Assembly (NCBI GenBank): GCA_009760855.2 | Contig: WPIO01000003.1 | Location: 1,538,001 to 1,602,000 of the forward strand | Source of the DNA: Cristatella mucedo | Lineage: Eukaryota > Bryozoa > Phylactolaemata > Cristatellidae | DNA length: 64,000 bases | Direction of reading: 5' to 3' | Shown here: positions 24,307 through 37,462 of the stretch, piece after piece | Layout: each line of letters begins with the position of its first letter | Position numbering within the stretch: position 1 is the first letter of the stretch | Notes under the pieces: generated by a model | The model's input: only the letters and a program-made list of their open reading frames with translations | Database searches by the model: none | What the model was told of the DNA's origin: nothing | Made by a program: the position numbers and the translations under genes

Positions 24307-26703
24307 GTTTCTATGTTTCAAATGATGCTGAAACCAGTGTGATCTGTGTTTTTAAACTATTTCTTCTGTCCAGACAATCGTATACAGCAAAATAGCCCAT
24401 CAGCACACCTTGGTTTGGGCATACCATGTGAGCAACTACAGTCGGCTCTGATTATACGGATATGCTCCGGCCGACAAATAGGCATTATTATATGCAGAAT
24501 ATTCCCATATGCAGAGTGAGACTCTGTAGCAGATGAACCTGGGATGCAGAACTGCTGCTCTTGTATCCGATATTCTTATGCATGGAGTCGACTGTTGCTT
24601 TTGAGTTCACACCGGAATGCCTAAAAGTTTTGCTTATTTGCTATCTCAGCAGCTTTGGGAACCCTCTTTGTGCTGAATGAAGTCATTGATATGATGCGCT
24701 ACTCATTAACCGGAAAGTGAGGAAAATACCTATTCATATCTTTTAACTGAAACGGCTCTATTAGGATCCTTCAAACATGCAAATCTAAATCATTTGTCAC
24801 ATGGATGTTCTATGCATTCTTATCATGCCATGACTGTTCTGTATGCCGTGACATACGACTTCATGATAGAAAAATTGTGTTTGAGGTTTTTGATCCTTTG
24901 ATTAACAGCGCTCAGGGCTCCAGCTCTCTCGTGCTGCATGAAGATTGAACATGCAACCTTTTTTCTGTCAGCTGAATATACACTCTATGTTTCGGCACCT
25001 ATTTGGGCTAAGCCTTGCAGTGCAGTTAGATTTGGCTGTCACTAACTTTTCGTGACATTCAAAATTAAGACTGGATTGGCAGAGGAACTGTGCGTAGTGC
25101 AGTAAGACTGCCAGTGCTTGCCGTCAGTTTTTTACTGAATGTCCTTATACATCGATGGTCATTTCGGAGTACGTGAGATTGGAGTACGTGAGATATGGTG
25201 TGATTGTTTTCTTTTCTCGTCAGTATCACGAATGAAACCGCTGCTTCACGTGTTGCACTGGCTGCACATTGTGTGCCGAGCCGTTGCTGCATTGCTAGGG
25301 CTAGATTGACAAGAGTTGCTGTTTGCTTAGTACTTTATTTCAGCTGCACTTATTATGGATGCTGGACTGTAAAGTAGCCACACATCATTAGGAAGTAGGA
25401 AGAAGTCTGGCTGTCATTGGTATCAATTTTATATATGGGTAGTTGGTTGATCAGGATTGCTATGTTGTGCAGCTCAAACCTGTGACAAAGGTTATTCGAG
25501 ACCCGCCAGGTCTTCACGAGCACTTTATTTTGCAGGCTCATCTGCCGGTTGAACCAGTCCTCAATCCTGAGCAAGCTTGTAAGTAGCTAATGCAAGTGCT
25601 CGCGTGTCCTGTTGTTGAAGGAGGACCGTGCATGCAGTGCCTTGATGCTAGTTCTTGGATTCTTGTATGCACAGTGTCACCTTGTTGATTCTAACATTGT
25701 AACTTCAGTGGCTGTGTGGGTAAAGAGACTGCTCGGATGTGATATTTCTTATCAAGTCTATCACCGTGGCATCGATTTCGGTAGGTAATTCACGTTGAAT
25801 ATGGGACCCAGAACTGAGGGGGTGGCCAGACTGAGCCATAAATGTATTTCTAATTTTGTATTGGTTGAACTTCTTATGGCTAACCATCAGTCACTGGGGT
25901 TCGTCACGTGAATGCCATTTTACCTATGGATGCTGACTTACCACTGGTAATGTAGCTTAAATCTTGTCAAAATGAACTGGTTGGTATGATTTTTCCCTAT
26001 GGCTTTATTTTTGAATATGCAATTTGTTGATGGTATAGTCTTTAGTAAAAATTTGATAGAAAGGGAATTAGTTTCGATTGTTTATGTTCCCCACATTTTA
26101 ATAGTTTGGCATATCACCAATGCACTTGCCCACAGCCTGCATTTCTTTGTTAGCAAGTCATTTGTTGTTGGTACCTAGAGTTCTGCAGCTGGGCAAAGTT
26201 TGAAAATGGACGTTTCCTTGTAATGATCATTTATCCATTGTTGATTTAACGTATTTTATAATGTGGCTGCCACATTTACCATGGCATGTCATGCTCACCG
26301 GTCATATCAATCGACTGGCAATACCAGATGTTCACGGTGTAGTGTGTGCTTGTACTGCTGCCTGCATGCTCGACTCAAGCTTTCTCAGCATACTGCCATC
26401 AACTGCCACTTTATCGTGGTCGCACGAATGCTGACTCGTATCTATGTAAGAGGAAAAATTGTCGTTCAGTGTAATTTGTTTTACTGATTCGTTGGTTTTG
26501 GATATATTGACAGTCGTTAAGGTTAGTGACAATAATGTGTTTTTCAGTGAAGTACTGGTATCTTTGTTATCTTTTCTAAGTATTTCTCTACTAGGTGTCT
26601 ATTTGTGGACCCGAGAACTTTTCTGCAAAGGAGCTAATTTAGGGAGTTAAATGAGAGCCATTGATGTGCGGGTTTTCCAGAGTTGCCCTTATTTCATTTG
26701 CAG
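24307..26703. other. SAP30BP intron 2
   Basis: 2.4 kb without recognisable repeats or genes. It ends in the acceptor ATTTCATTTGCAG. Confidence 0.6.
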
Positions 26704-26792
26704 CATCCCTTTCGAGAAGCGTACAGAATGTGCCTGCAAGTGATATAGAGCTTCCTCCCGAACCCAAAGGGCGATGCTCACCAACGGTACAA
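26704..26792 (+). CDS. SAP30BP: SAP30BP exon 3
   Basis: It encodes SLSRSVQNVPASDIELPPEP and then KGRCSPTVQ, matching the vertebrate ERVRNMSPDEIKIPPEPPGRCS region at the front of the HCNGP domain. The donor CAA|GTAAGT is strong, phase 0. Confidence 0.93.
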
Positions 26793-26965
26793 GTAAGTGT
26801 TCGTGCATTTCCCATGTGTGACAGGACTTCTGTGAACGAGGTTAATGGTACTGTTTGAAAATCTGGTGTGTAGAGTCGATTTAAATATCGGTATGCCACA
26901 TCTGCTAACGCGTGTTGTCGTTCTCTCTTCCTTCGGCAGCATGTGCCGGTTTTGATCTTGCGTAT

Positions 26966-26971
26966 GAGAGA

Positions 26972-27059
<88 letters not shown>
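26966..27059. repeat. (AG)n microsatellite in SAP30BP intron 3
   Basis: About 47 AG units with one GG interruption, 174 bp after the exon 3 donor. In the transcript this is (GA)n, complementary to the (UC)n in intron 8. Confidence 0.97.
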
Positions 27060-27060
<1 letters not shown>

Positions 27061-27351
27061 GCTTGTCGCGATTGAATAAGCTCTTTGTCCCCATCAATAA
27101 GAATGTTAGTCATTATGCGCTAGGATTGTGTAGACAACGAAAAATCTTCTGTCGATAGCATTGCTCGGCAGTAAGCAGTAGTTGCTTTTTCTTTATTAGA
27201 CATAAGTGATGTGATTGTAAGTTGCTCATGAGCACATACCCCGAACGTGGATATGCAAGTGATCCAGGTGGTTTTCTTATGCTGGAGGGCTTTTGCCCAC
27301 AGCCCTGGTCGTTTAATGTGACCACCTTACCCGTGGGTATTTCGTATCATA

Positions 27352-27757
27352 AAAATAATAATAATAATATTGCACTTGATAATGCGCCCTCAGAGAACTT
27401 AATCTCTTTCTAGGCGCTTTACATTTGCTGCAAAGTGATATGCAATAGAATAGTAAGTAAAATCATGCTTGAAAAACAAACAAAATGAATAATATGGTTA
27501 GGGGTTACATGCACAGGGTCAGCATGCAAATGTGGTTAGTGGCAGCATGCGCAGTGTCAGCACGCATAAGCACATCAATGACGAATCACAGGGACCCACT
27601 AAATGCTGTCCTAAATAGGTGTGTTTTTAAGTTTCTTTTAAATGTGGTCAGGTCAGGGGATGTTCTGACGCAGGTCGGGAGGGAGTTCCAGGCTTTGGGA
27701 GCATACAAGCTAAATGCACGGTCTCCAAAGGATTTAAGTCTCCAAAGGATTTTTATC
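27352..27757 (-). mobile_element. LINE family A, short young-looking copy
   Basis: It runs from the (TAA)n tail through a well-preserved stem-loop and 3' UTR to the last codons of ORF2. It stops near GGATTTAAG, with a small repeated TCTCCAAAGGATTT at the break. TATCAT flanks both ends (near 27345 and 27756), a possible target duplication. It is very similar to the inverted copy at 20.5-20.9 kb in intron 1. Confidence 0.9.
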
Positions 27758-28481
27758 ATCAGCAAATACGCCTGCTGAAGATTTAGTGGGAGTCAATCCT
27801 TGACCTTGCCCCAGGTTCCCAGTCATATGTGGAGGGCTGAAGGCTTGTTGGGCCGCCTTCCTAACTGTTTGCCAAGGCTGACCCTCACCAAGTTTTTAGC
27901 CTATAACGGTATTGTGGAGTCAGTATTGGTCGGGTTTCTTATGTTGTCAGTGCAATATGTCTTTTTTTCTTTTGTTCTCTCATCCTCTTGCACATCTCCT
28001 GTTGCTTGCCTTGTTGATTGTTCCGATTTATGTGATGTTGGTTCTGATGTAAAAAATACCTGCCAGTATGCAGATGCGCAGGCACGGCAAGAACTTTTCT
28101 TGGCGTTTATGCTTTGTCACCCACATTGCTTGCCGGATATACGTAGTCGATATTTTGTACACCAGTTTATTTTGGTCTCGGTTTCTGCCTGTATTTCTGT
28201 TGACATTTGTGTTTTGCAAATACTGTTCTGTGAACATTTTGGTGTGGCTTGGTAGTAAATTTCTTTTTTAATGCATGCGTATTAATGCTGGTAGCTCAAG
28301 ATTTGTGCTGGGTAAGTGCACCAGTAACCGTACACATCTTGGTTGAAGTAACCAGCGATCAAAAGCAGCATCAATCCACTGACCACCTCTGCCTTCTAAT
28401 GCAATCATGTCCATAGTCTTTATTGCTGTTAGTTATATCTAAATAGTAGTTACTAAGACATTAGTGAATTTTTTTTATTAG
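27758..28481. other. SAP30BP intron 3, right part
   Basis: No coding signal. It ends in the T-rich acceptor TTTTTTTTATTAG. Confidence 0.6.
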
Positions 28482-28576
28482 AACAAGATTTCCGACATGG
28501 ATAAAAGAGTTAAAAGAGACAGACGAATTAACATTAACCGAAGCATCCAAGAAAAAAAGGAGTTCAGAAACCCCAG
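28482..28576 (+). CDS. SAP30BP: SAP30BP exon 4
   Basis: It encodes NKISDMDKRVKRDRR followed by SIQEKKEFRNP, aligning with the vertebrate segment that ends IIQRKKEFRNPS, the central part of the HCNGP domain. It ends CCCAG|GTGAGC with two bases of a Ser codon. Confidence 0.95.
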
Positions 28577-29711
28577 GTGAGCCTTTGTCTTTTTCTGTCT
28601 CCATTAATTTGATTCGGACACCTACAGTGGAAGTACCTCGTAGTTGTTGTTTCCATGCTAAAAAGTGCTGTCTACTGCTAGCCTTATGTTTAGGGGTCAT
28701 GCTCTTTGAAATCAAAAGTCAAACTTTACAGTGTCATACCGTCCAATTAAAAAACCAGTCACTTATTAAATGAATGCCTGCTTTCCCCCTTTTATGTGCA
28801 AATTGATTTGCATCATCGATGCAGCTGGTTGAAGTCGACTGCAGCTGCATTCACTTCTTTTGTTTTGTGGTGAACTGGTTGCTGTGTCATAAGCCGAACT
28901 AGCCGGTTGGGCTGGAAGTCTCTCGACTAGTCTGCTTGAAGTACAATCATGCTCTGCAGCAACTAGGTCTTGCCTCTGTGTTACAATGTGTTGCCAGAAA
29001 GATGAGTGACTCGGCAAGATGTCTGCCCTTCGGCACACAGCTTTGTAGCCGACTGAAAAGATAGCACCCACTGAGTCTATTGCTGAACTATGACGAGGCA
29101 CTGGTCTTGAATTGCAGTGCTTTATATTTCGCACATTAAGCCATTGACAATAACAATATTTATAATATATTGGTAATGTTTGCAGGTAGCTCGATTAAGT
29201 TTTATAGTTGACAGTCAACCGATTGGTACTCTATTGCTGAATGGCTTGATCTGTACTGATTTAGTCATGGTTTTGTCGAGTCTGAGCTCTTACCCTATTC
29301 CAAACTGGCCTCAGATCTTTAGAAAATCCTCCATCCTCAGCCTTGCCACCTAGCCTCTGCCAATAGCCCCCTAAACCCTTAACCTCTACCCTGACTCAAA
29401 ATCCTGCCCCTACCTCAGACCTAGCCGCCACCTTCGCCCCTGCCTTAGCTCAATAGGTTGCCTCTATCTATCCCCTGTGTTGGTTTGATGTCTTTGAATG
29501 TGTATGTGTTTGTGTGTGTGTGTCCATGCCCCTAAATGTTCGTGTGGCGTTCACGTTTTTTGTGGTAGACCCTCTTTATTTACTTTTTTTCGACAGTGCA
29601 CGAGTTGCAAGGTAATCGCGATTGCACGTGTTACCTTTTGGTCACGGTGCACACTTAAAGATAGGCTGTTGTATAGTTTGATTTTTTAACCTGCTCGAAT
29701 TTATTTTTTAG
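28577..29711. other. SAP30BP intron 4
   Basis: No gene. A C-rich pyrimidine tract spans about 29320-29480 and a short (TG)n lies near 29500-29520. The acceptor is TTATTTTTTAG. Confidence 0.6.
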
Positions 29712-29772
29712 CATATATGAGAAGCTGATCGAGTACATCAACATTGATGAAAAAGGCACTAACTACCCCCCT
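29712..29772 (+). CDS. SAP30BP: SAP30BP exon 5
   Basis: It completes Ser and encodes IYEKLIEYINIDEKGTNYPP, matching IYEKLIQFCAIDELGTNYP of vertebrates. The donor CCT|GTAAGA is phase 0. The following intron is only 82 bp. Confidence 0.96.
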
Positions 29773-29854
29773 GTAAGAAGTTTTTGTTTGCTGACTGCTC
29801 GGGACATAATTGCTTATTGGCTGTTTCAGTATTTGATTTTCCAAAATTTTGTAG

Positions 29855-29906
29855 GAGATCTACAATCCTAAGCTGTGGGGTAAAGACTCGTTTTATGACG
29901 AGCTTG
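29855..29906 (+). CDS. SAP30BP: SAP30BP exon 6
   Basis: It encodes EIYNPKLWGKDSFYDEL, matching MFDPHGWSEDSYYEAL of the HCNGP domain. The acceptor TTTTGTAG and donor CTTG|GTGAGT bound it. Phase 1 at the end. Confidence 0.95.
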
Positions 29907-30352
29907 GTGAGTGCCCCCCCTCCTCTGCCGAGTAAGCCACTGCTCGTTAAATGCATGCACTAGTGTGACTGAATGGTTTGTCGGCAGGCTAGTGCATACC
30001 TCGCCCACTCATTGCTTCGTGTAATTCTCTTTAAACTTAGAATGAAAATAATGCACTGTGGCATAGCAGGAATGTCGCACTTGCGAAGTCGGCTACGCTT
30101 GGTGTACCTTTGAAGAGAAAGGGCAATTCAAATTACATCTGTTGTGACTCTAAACGTGTAGTATGACTGGCAAATTCGTATACTATCGTTCTTCATTAAG
30201 CTTTCAATAGTCTAAACAGCCGCCAGTCGGCTATGGCTGTGTTCTTGCAATTGCTGCCCATTTCGGCTAGCTAGTTTCGTCCTAGCTGGTTCGTATGGTT
30301 GCTTTTTGCTTTGGTGTGTGCAATGTTAGCTATTGTTGTCCTTTGCTTGCAG
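29907..30352. other. SAP30BP intron 6
   Basis: A 446-bp intron with a clean donor GTGAGT and acceptor TTTGCTTGCAG. Nothing else recognised. Confidence 0.7.
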
Positions 30353-30411
30353 CTCGTATCCAGAAAGTCGAGATGGACAAGAGGGAGAAGGAGCGAAAAG
30401 AAAGGACCAAG
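30353..30411 (+). CDS. SAP30BP: SAP30BP exon 7
   Basis: It completes Ala and encodes RIQKVEMDKREKERKERTK, aligning with AQKIEMDKLEKAKKERTK in vertebrates: a highly charged helix at the end of the HCNGP domain. The donor AAG|GTAAAT is phase 0. Confidence 0.96.
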
Positions 30412-32532
30412 GTAAATTGCAAACCACCTCTCTCAGTTGGGTGATTTCGCATTTGCTGCAGTTGACTTGCAGTTGTTGAGTTGTTGAGTTGCACTTGCAG
30501 TTGTTGCAGGCTTCTGCTAGTATCCAGAGGCTGCCTACTAGTTTTTGCTTTACCATTGTGCACTGTGCTTTGACCTGATGGATTGCCTGCTCGTGCATGT
30601 GCTACGAAGGCAGTGTAGGTCTTGCGTATTTGTTCTGACTGTTGTTGACCAGGTATTTAGAGGGAAGTCAGGGTATCATTTGGTGAGATAGAAGCATACT
30701 TGGTTTCTCTTGTCTCTGCTAGTAACACATGAGCAGACACTAGTATCTTAGTCTAAGCCAGTCTCAATTGATTGATGTGCTACCGAGATGCCACGATCTT
30801 GCCAGGTCCTCTTGAAAAGCAGCAGTCTGTGGTTTGCCTTGCTTAATGTTGATGTTGGCCAAAGAACGCACTCGCTCTGCGAAGCAAGATATAACGTCAA
30901 ATACTGAACGGTAACGAACTCGAGCCAAAAGTAGCCACCTTAACGCAGGGCTTGTATGAGTTAGCAATGTCGGTAACAATAGGTGCATGCCACTTTGGTT
31001 TCACCTAGCACTAACAGTGTCAGAAATGTGCCAATTTTTCCAAGTTAGCTGCTTTTGAAGCAGCTTTCGTGCTCCAGCCTAGCAGTTTTTTTTTAAAGAT
31101 ACTTCTGTTGCATCATTAGAACTTTGTCGAGCTGTATTCACGGGATGATGCAAGTACCCCTTCTCGCAAGTGCATCTCAGCATCCGGTTCAGGCCCGGGA
31201 ATGGTTAGTTTTGAACCAGGGGAGCTAGTTAATTTTTGCAAGCCACGATGGTAAATATTCCTTAATCTTAGATAGGAATCAGATGTAATGGCTAGCTGAG
31301 GAGGCAGTCTTAATGAAAATTTCGAAATTTATGCATTGGATCATACAGGTGCAAAGATCGACTCGACAGCTGTGGCATTAGGCAATGTATCTGTGTCTGT
31401 AACTTCACAAAGCCTCAAAGACTATGTAGGTGTTACGTAGGAGAGTTTTCTATAGCGCATTCAAAGCCCAAGCGACTTTTGGTTTGCATTTGGTAGCCAA
31501 GAGGCTCTCCTGCAACAAAGAGAAAATTAGAAGTATAGCTGAGTCAGGAGAGTAGTCGAGGAATATCTTGACGGTCTGCTGTTGTATTAGATGATTAGCT
31601 GCTTGCTCAAGATGTTGTCACCGTTTAAGCACGTGTAAGCCGTCAAGAGATGCTCAGCCTAGTGCTTCACAGGTGACCTGGTGTTGTGTCTTTTTGAGAA
31701 TGCTTAGAGGCTAGGTCAAGCCAGTCTGTAAGGGCCTCCCAAGAAGCTGGTCAATAGCGCATTATGGATTTTTTGCGGTCATAGGCAACAAATGGGAGTG
31801 TTGCATCATGATTTTTCTAGGTACTTTCGTGTAAATTTAAAACGCCCTCCAAATGCTAAGACGTTTTATAATAATAGGAATAACATCAACTTTTGTTGTA
31901 CTGCATCTAAAGAGACCGTTATCTCTTTCTTGGCACTTTCCATAAGCTGGTAAGGAAACTAATTGATGAGTGCTGATAAGAGGCTCAAGTTTGGCACCCG
32001 TAAAGGGCAATGCACGGGTATTGGGCCGATGCTGTCAGCAGCTGGTAGATTTTCGACTTCCTTAAAATCTCATCAAGTGAAGTTAAGTTATGATGTTGGG
32101 TCCAAGTGCCAATTTGATAGCTTTCGATAGCTTGGATATAGCCGAGCAGCCTTTAATTTTGAAGAGCCTTTGACTAGCAAGCTGATCATTCTCCAATGTC
32201 ATGATTATGGGGAAGCAGTCCATAGCCAATTCACAGTGACCTTGACTTCACTATTTAGAGAGACACACTGTTTTCTTTTGGTTTCGATGGCACCCTACTA
32301 TCAAATTCTAGCAGGAGTCTTTCTCATCTTTAATTTAATCTGTTAATATGTGTGTGTGTGTGCGTGCGTGCGTCAACCAGCTAATGGAGAGATGCTTTAG
32401 TCGCCTCTTTCTAAACTTGCTTGCCATGGCAGCAGTCACATAGCAAACAGATTTGTAGTGTTGGACCTCTCGTCGCTTTCTCAATTGAATGAGATCTTAT
32501 GACAATAAACCCTGTTTTACTTGTTATTTTAG
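30412..32532. other. SAP30BP intron 7
   Basis: No gene. A very decayed LINE A 3' end (ATAATAGGAATAAC, then GTTATCTCTTTCTTGGCAC) lies at about 31868-31965, minus strand. A short (GT)n/(GC) run lies near 32347-32370. Confidence 0.55.
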
Positions 32533-32581
32533 GTGGAGTTTGTCACAGGCACCAAGCCCACATCGAGTAACAGCGATGCAG
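32533..32581 (+). CDS. SAP30BP: SAP30BP exon 8
   Basis: It encodes VEFVTGTKPTSSNSDA, matching the invariant IEFVTGTKKG of vertebrates. The acceptor is GTTATTTTAG and the donor GCAG|GTAAGG, phase 1. Confidence 0.96.
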
Positions 32582-32786
32582 GTAAGGTGATTGCGATCCG
32601 TATTTCTTCTAGCACTTGAGCCATTGGGGTTGTTTCAAGGGTCACTTCGTGTCACTAGCTGTGGCCCTACTAGCATTCAATAGGAATGTGCAGAATATAG
32701 CCATTTGCATGGTCTGTGCTTTTCCCGATAGTTTATATGTCAGAAGTGCAACTTGATTGATTCAAACGTTCATTACCACCTCACTC

Positions 32787-34119
<1,333 letters not shown>

Positions 34120-35240
34120 AAAGTTTCTTTACCCCAGCTTGCAGCACATTTCATTCCAAACGTACTAAATAGATATAGCAAGGGTGTAACTCTAGACCTA
34201 TTTTTATTAGGTAGAAAAGCTAACAAACATATAATTTTTTTAATATAATCAAATAGTTGAGTCAGCACGATTTTTCAATAACTTTTTGCAATCTCCTCGT
34301 CCTTGACCCCACCAGCTTCCGCCATGTTTCTGGAGGAGTGGGCACCCAGCAGTCCTTCAAAATCCTTTGAGCCTGGTCGACTTCGTCCCACAAATTTCAG
34401 TTGGATTTAAGTCTGGGTTTTGGCTTGGCCCCTGCATGACCTTAGTTTGGTCGAAGCCATTGTCCTAAGGGTTCGTGAAAACTCTTTAACTGCCACAGCA
34501 GTGTGTTTTAAATCGTTGACATGCTGCCAAAAGAAATTGAGCCCGTGAACAGCATAAACAGAAGGCAAGCCAGCATTCTGCACAATGTTGAGATGGACAT
34601 TCGGATTCACGAGCCCTTGGATCTTGCGAAGACACTCAATACCGGAAGTTAAAAAGCAACCCTCAAACCATGCCACCAAATTTCACGAGCTTTTTGCTGA
34701 CTACCATCGATTTACGTGATTCACACATTCGCTAGCGAACATATCTTCCGTCTTCGCAGCCAAAGAGGTTGAATTTGGAATCTCTGCTCTAGTCTGCGCT
34801 AGTCCACATAACCCTGCTCCCTTGTGCAGCTAGCTGTCCAGTGCTGGTATCAGCGAACAAAATCCAGCCTTGTTTTTCTTTGCTGCACTGCCAACAGTGG
34901 CTTTCACTTGGCCAGCCGTCCGTTCAGTAATTGTCTATTAAGCTGTCTATTCGTGGTATTTTGGCTTGCGACCTTCAAGTAGCTTGGCAGAAACTTAAGC
35001 AGTGAATTTTAGAAGTGGCAAGCCTACCTGTCCTTCTGAGCTCTGCTTTTCAGGAGCTGGTCCTCTCTCAGAGAAGTTACTTGCAGGTGACCTGAAAGCA
35101 GCCAAGCCTCTGAGCTATCATTGTCTGCATGTTTCAAATAATCCTCCTAGCAGTACCGTCTGAGATCTTCTGCTGTTTCTCGGTTTGAAACGCTATCTGT
35201 CGAGCGACTTACTGGTTCTGGTCGACTACCAAGCGTCAAT
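34120..35240 (-). mobile_element. Tc1/mariner element, almost full coding length, dead
   Basis: The outer end is ACACTACTGTCCAAAAGTTT near 34127. The minus strand encodes, with several frame breaks and stops, an N-terminal region, TRLDFV and YQHWT, then GIECLRKIQGLVNPNVHLNI and WQHVNDLKHTA (degenerate QQDNDPKHT). NLWDEVDQAQRIL and VGSRTRRLQKVIEKSC form the C-terminus. The catalytic Asp block is altered. The opposite terminal repeat was not found. It lies in SAP30BP intron 8. Confidence 0.83.
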
Positions 35241-35699
35241 GTGTCACGGTTAGGCGCCAAGAGATCAAGCAGGCATCATGGTACCTTAGCTCATCATTGG
35301 TCGAGGCACTGCAAGTGATAAAACGGTACGAAATTGGGTTCTGCTGATGGTCTCCAGGTTTTTGTTGGTAGTCACGTGACCACACCACACAATCTGTTGA
35401 CATGGGAACCATGGGCTTGGTTGCTGACAGATGCTCTTACTCACTTAACCAAACTTGGCAAACTGTGCCGAAGGCCAACATTTGTTTTTGGGACAAATCA
35501 CTAATTCGAATTCGGGGATTAGCAACAACCGTCGTGCTAGTTCTGCACAGTGGTTAAGGTGCACCGTTAACCACTGAGGTGAAGTTGAAGGCATTTTATT
35601 TGATGACCTAGTTCATGGACTCGATCCCTGTGGCATGTGTGAAGCATCTGAATAGACATTTAAGTTCTCCTCGAGCACTATACAAATGAATTAGAAAGC
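35241..35699. other. SAP30BP intron 8, nothing recognised
   Basis: No coding or repeat signal that I can name. Confidence 0.45.
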
Positions 35700-35729
35700 A
35701 ATTTGCTAATTATATATAGTTAGCAAATT
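35700..35729. repeat. Perfect short inverted repeat
   Basis: The arms AATTTGCTAA and TTAGCAAATT flank a TATATATA-type centre. Confidence 0.9.
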
Positions 35730-35866
35730 ATTTCCCCCTTTTGACACTCGTTGCTGTACCATCATAGCTTGACTGTACATATCTAATCAAGTACTCTGTG
35801 TAGACGTGAAGCCAGTGACTGTAAGTTATGGAGATCAAGTAACTACCCTCCGTTAGTAACTATCAG

Positions 35867-35924
35867 ACCTAGCTTATTATAGGGATAGATGTATGCATGT
35901 ATCTACCCATATAATAAGCTAGGT
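35867..35924. repeat. Long hairpin-forming inverted repeat
   Basis: The arm ACCTAGCTTATTATA at the left is exactly complementary to TATAATAAGCTAGGT at the right. Pairing continues inward with one or two mismatches to a loop of about 10 bases (GTATGCATGT). The total stem is about 24 bp. It is in SAP30BP intron 8. Confidence 0.9.
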
Positions 35925-36654
35925 TTGTTAGTCTTGGAGTCATATTTACAATGAGTCCTTTGAGATGTATTATAAGTAGGTACATTGTAGTACTACAACG
36001 TTGAGTCCCAAAACAAGTGGAAGACAGGGAATTCAATTTGGTAATTTGCACGTACGTAATTGCAGCATGCACTCCCATTGAACATTAAAATGCTAGAACT
36101 TCACACAGGGCTGTTAACTTTAAGGGTTTTTCAAAGGTTGGCAATGGCAACCATAGCAGCATGAGCTCTCCCGTTGCTGGCGCCCGTAGTGACGGCTGGC
36201 GCTTCCGGTGCTTGAACCAGCTGAGTTGGTGAATTGAGAAAGGTGCCAGAGTAACTGGCTGGTAGTCGTACTACTCGTGCCTTTGGTAAGCGATGGACGT
36301 GCTTAAATATAATCTGCCCGTGATTCTCATGGCTTACTATATGGTATTATAAATAGTGCATCTGCAAATTTAATTTCCAAACATCTCGCTATTATCGCCA
36401 GTTGGCATGCCAGCGACCATCTAATTGACTGCCTTTACGAAGTGTAAAATGTGGCTTTTGCACCGTACATAATTAGCAGCATTGCAATTGCTGTAAATTA
36501 TATATCGGCGAGACTTCTATGAGGTACAAATTAAAGAAGGCGGCTGCGACCGATATCGTTAATGTTGCACTGAGACCTGGCCTCTCACATATCACTACAC
36601 TCAAAGAACAGACTGATAAAGAATAAAGCTTGAGGCATCATTTCACTCCAGCAA
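35925..36654. other. SAP30BP intron 8, nothing recognised
   Basis: AT-rich unique sequence with no conserved frame. Confidence 0.45.
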
Positions 36655-36925
36655 AGTTTCATGCTCTACGCCTGCAGGCTGGTACTTGGAAGGTAGTTTT
36701 TATCACCTGGCACCCACTAGGTGGAGAAGTTATCAGCTCATAATGCATAAAAAGAAGCCACTTATGTCTATTAAGCACGTGGTGGCTCGTTTGAAGTGGT
36801 ACGGGGCGAGGGCACTCGGGGCCCAGGAAGACTGGAGCTAAGCAGAATGGAGTGATGAGAGTAAATTTGCCATTTTGGGGATTGAAAATGTGTTCAGTAT
36901 ATGTGTTGTTGCTCCAACAATGTAA
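36655..36925 (+). mobile_element. Tc1/mariner transposase fragment
   Basis: The plus strand encodes, with breaks, KKPLMSIKHVVARLKW then WSDESKFAI. These correspond to the pre-catalytic and first catalytic Asp region of Tc1 transposases. No terminal repeats are visible. Its orientation is opposite to the 34120 relic. Confidence 0.75.
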
Positions 36926-37298
36926 CAATGATAGTTGCCCTCAGAAGACGCAGTGCCGTTGAGTCTCAGTGGTGCTTTAACGTTTCATGTGACCATGCTG
37001 TGTCAGCGAGCCACTGTCTCTGAGCACCAAGGCTTCTCTGCTTGCGATCGTTCAGGGCAGCTTCCTAGGCATGCTTTGGAATGCTTGCATTTGTCGTCTT
37101 CTAAAGTGTGCTATTCTGATTAGCTGCTTCGATATGTAATCGTTTGTGCTGTGTCTTGCTTGATATGTATGTATGGCTGTCTGTGCCTTTCAACCTTTTC
37201 CCTTGCAGGACTTGCAATGTCTTGCCTACCGCTGTTGAGCCAGAAACTGGCTCATGCTGATAGATCGTGACGTTGTCTTTGTGATGCGTCCATTGCAG

Positions 37299-37462
37299 AG
37301 AAGCGAAAAACGAAGTGGGACAGCAGCCTTGCAGCAGCTGCAGCGGCCGCTGCTCCTCAGCCTGTGGCTGCCACTTCCGCAGTAGCTCCGACAGGCACTG
37401 CATCGCTCGCTAAGTCGACCGTGATTCCTGCCACTGGAAGTCTAACGAAAAAGAAAATGTAA
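37299..37462 (+). CDS. SAP30BP: SAP30BP terminal coding exon
   Basis: The acceptor GCGTCCATTGCAG precedes 37299. The exon encodes EKRKTKWDSSL, matching QKRKSKWDSAI of vertebrates, then an Ala/Pro/Thr-rich low-complexity segment. It ends TVIPATGSLTKKKM and stops at 37460-37462, parallel to the vertebrate end TVISAVGTIVKKAKQ. This secures the orthology and the 3' end. Confidence 0.96.

Noticed and set aside
29360-29400. Telomere-like CCCTAAACCCTTAACC
   Set aside because: Only about two imperfect units inside a C-rich intronic tract; no array.
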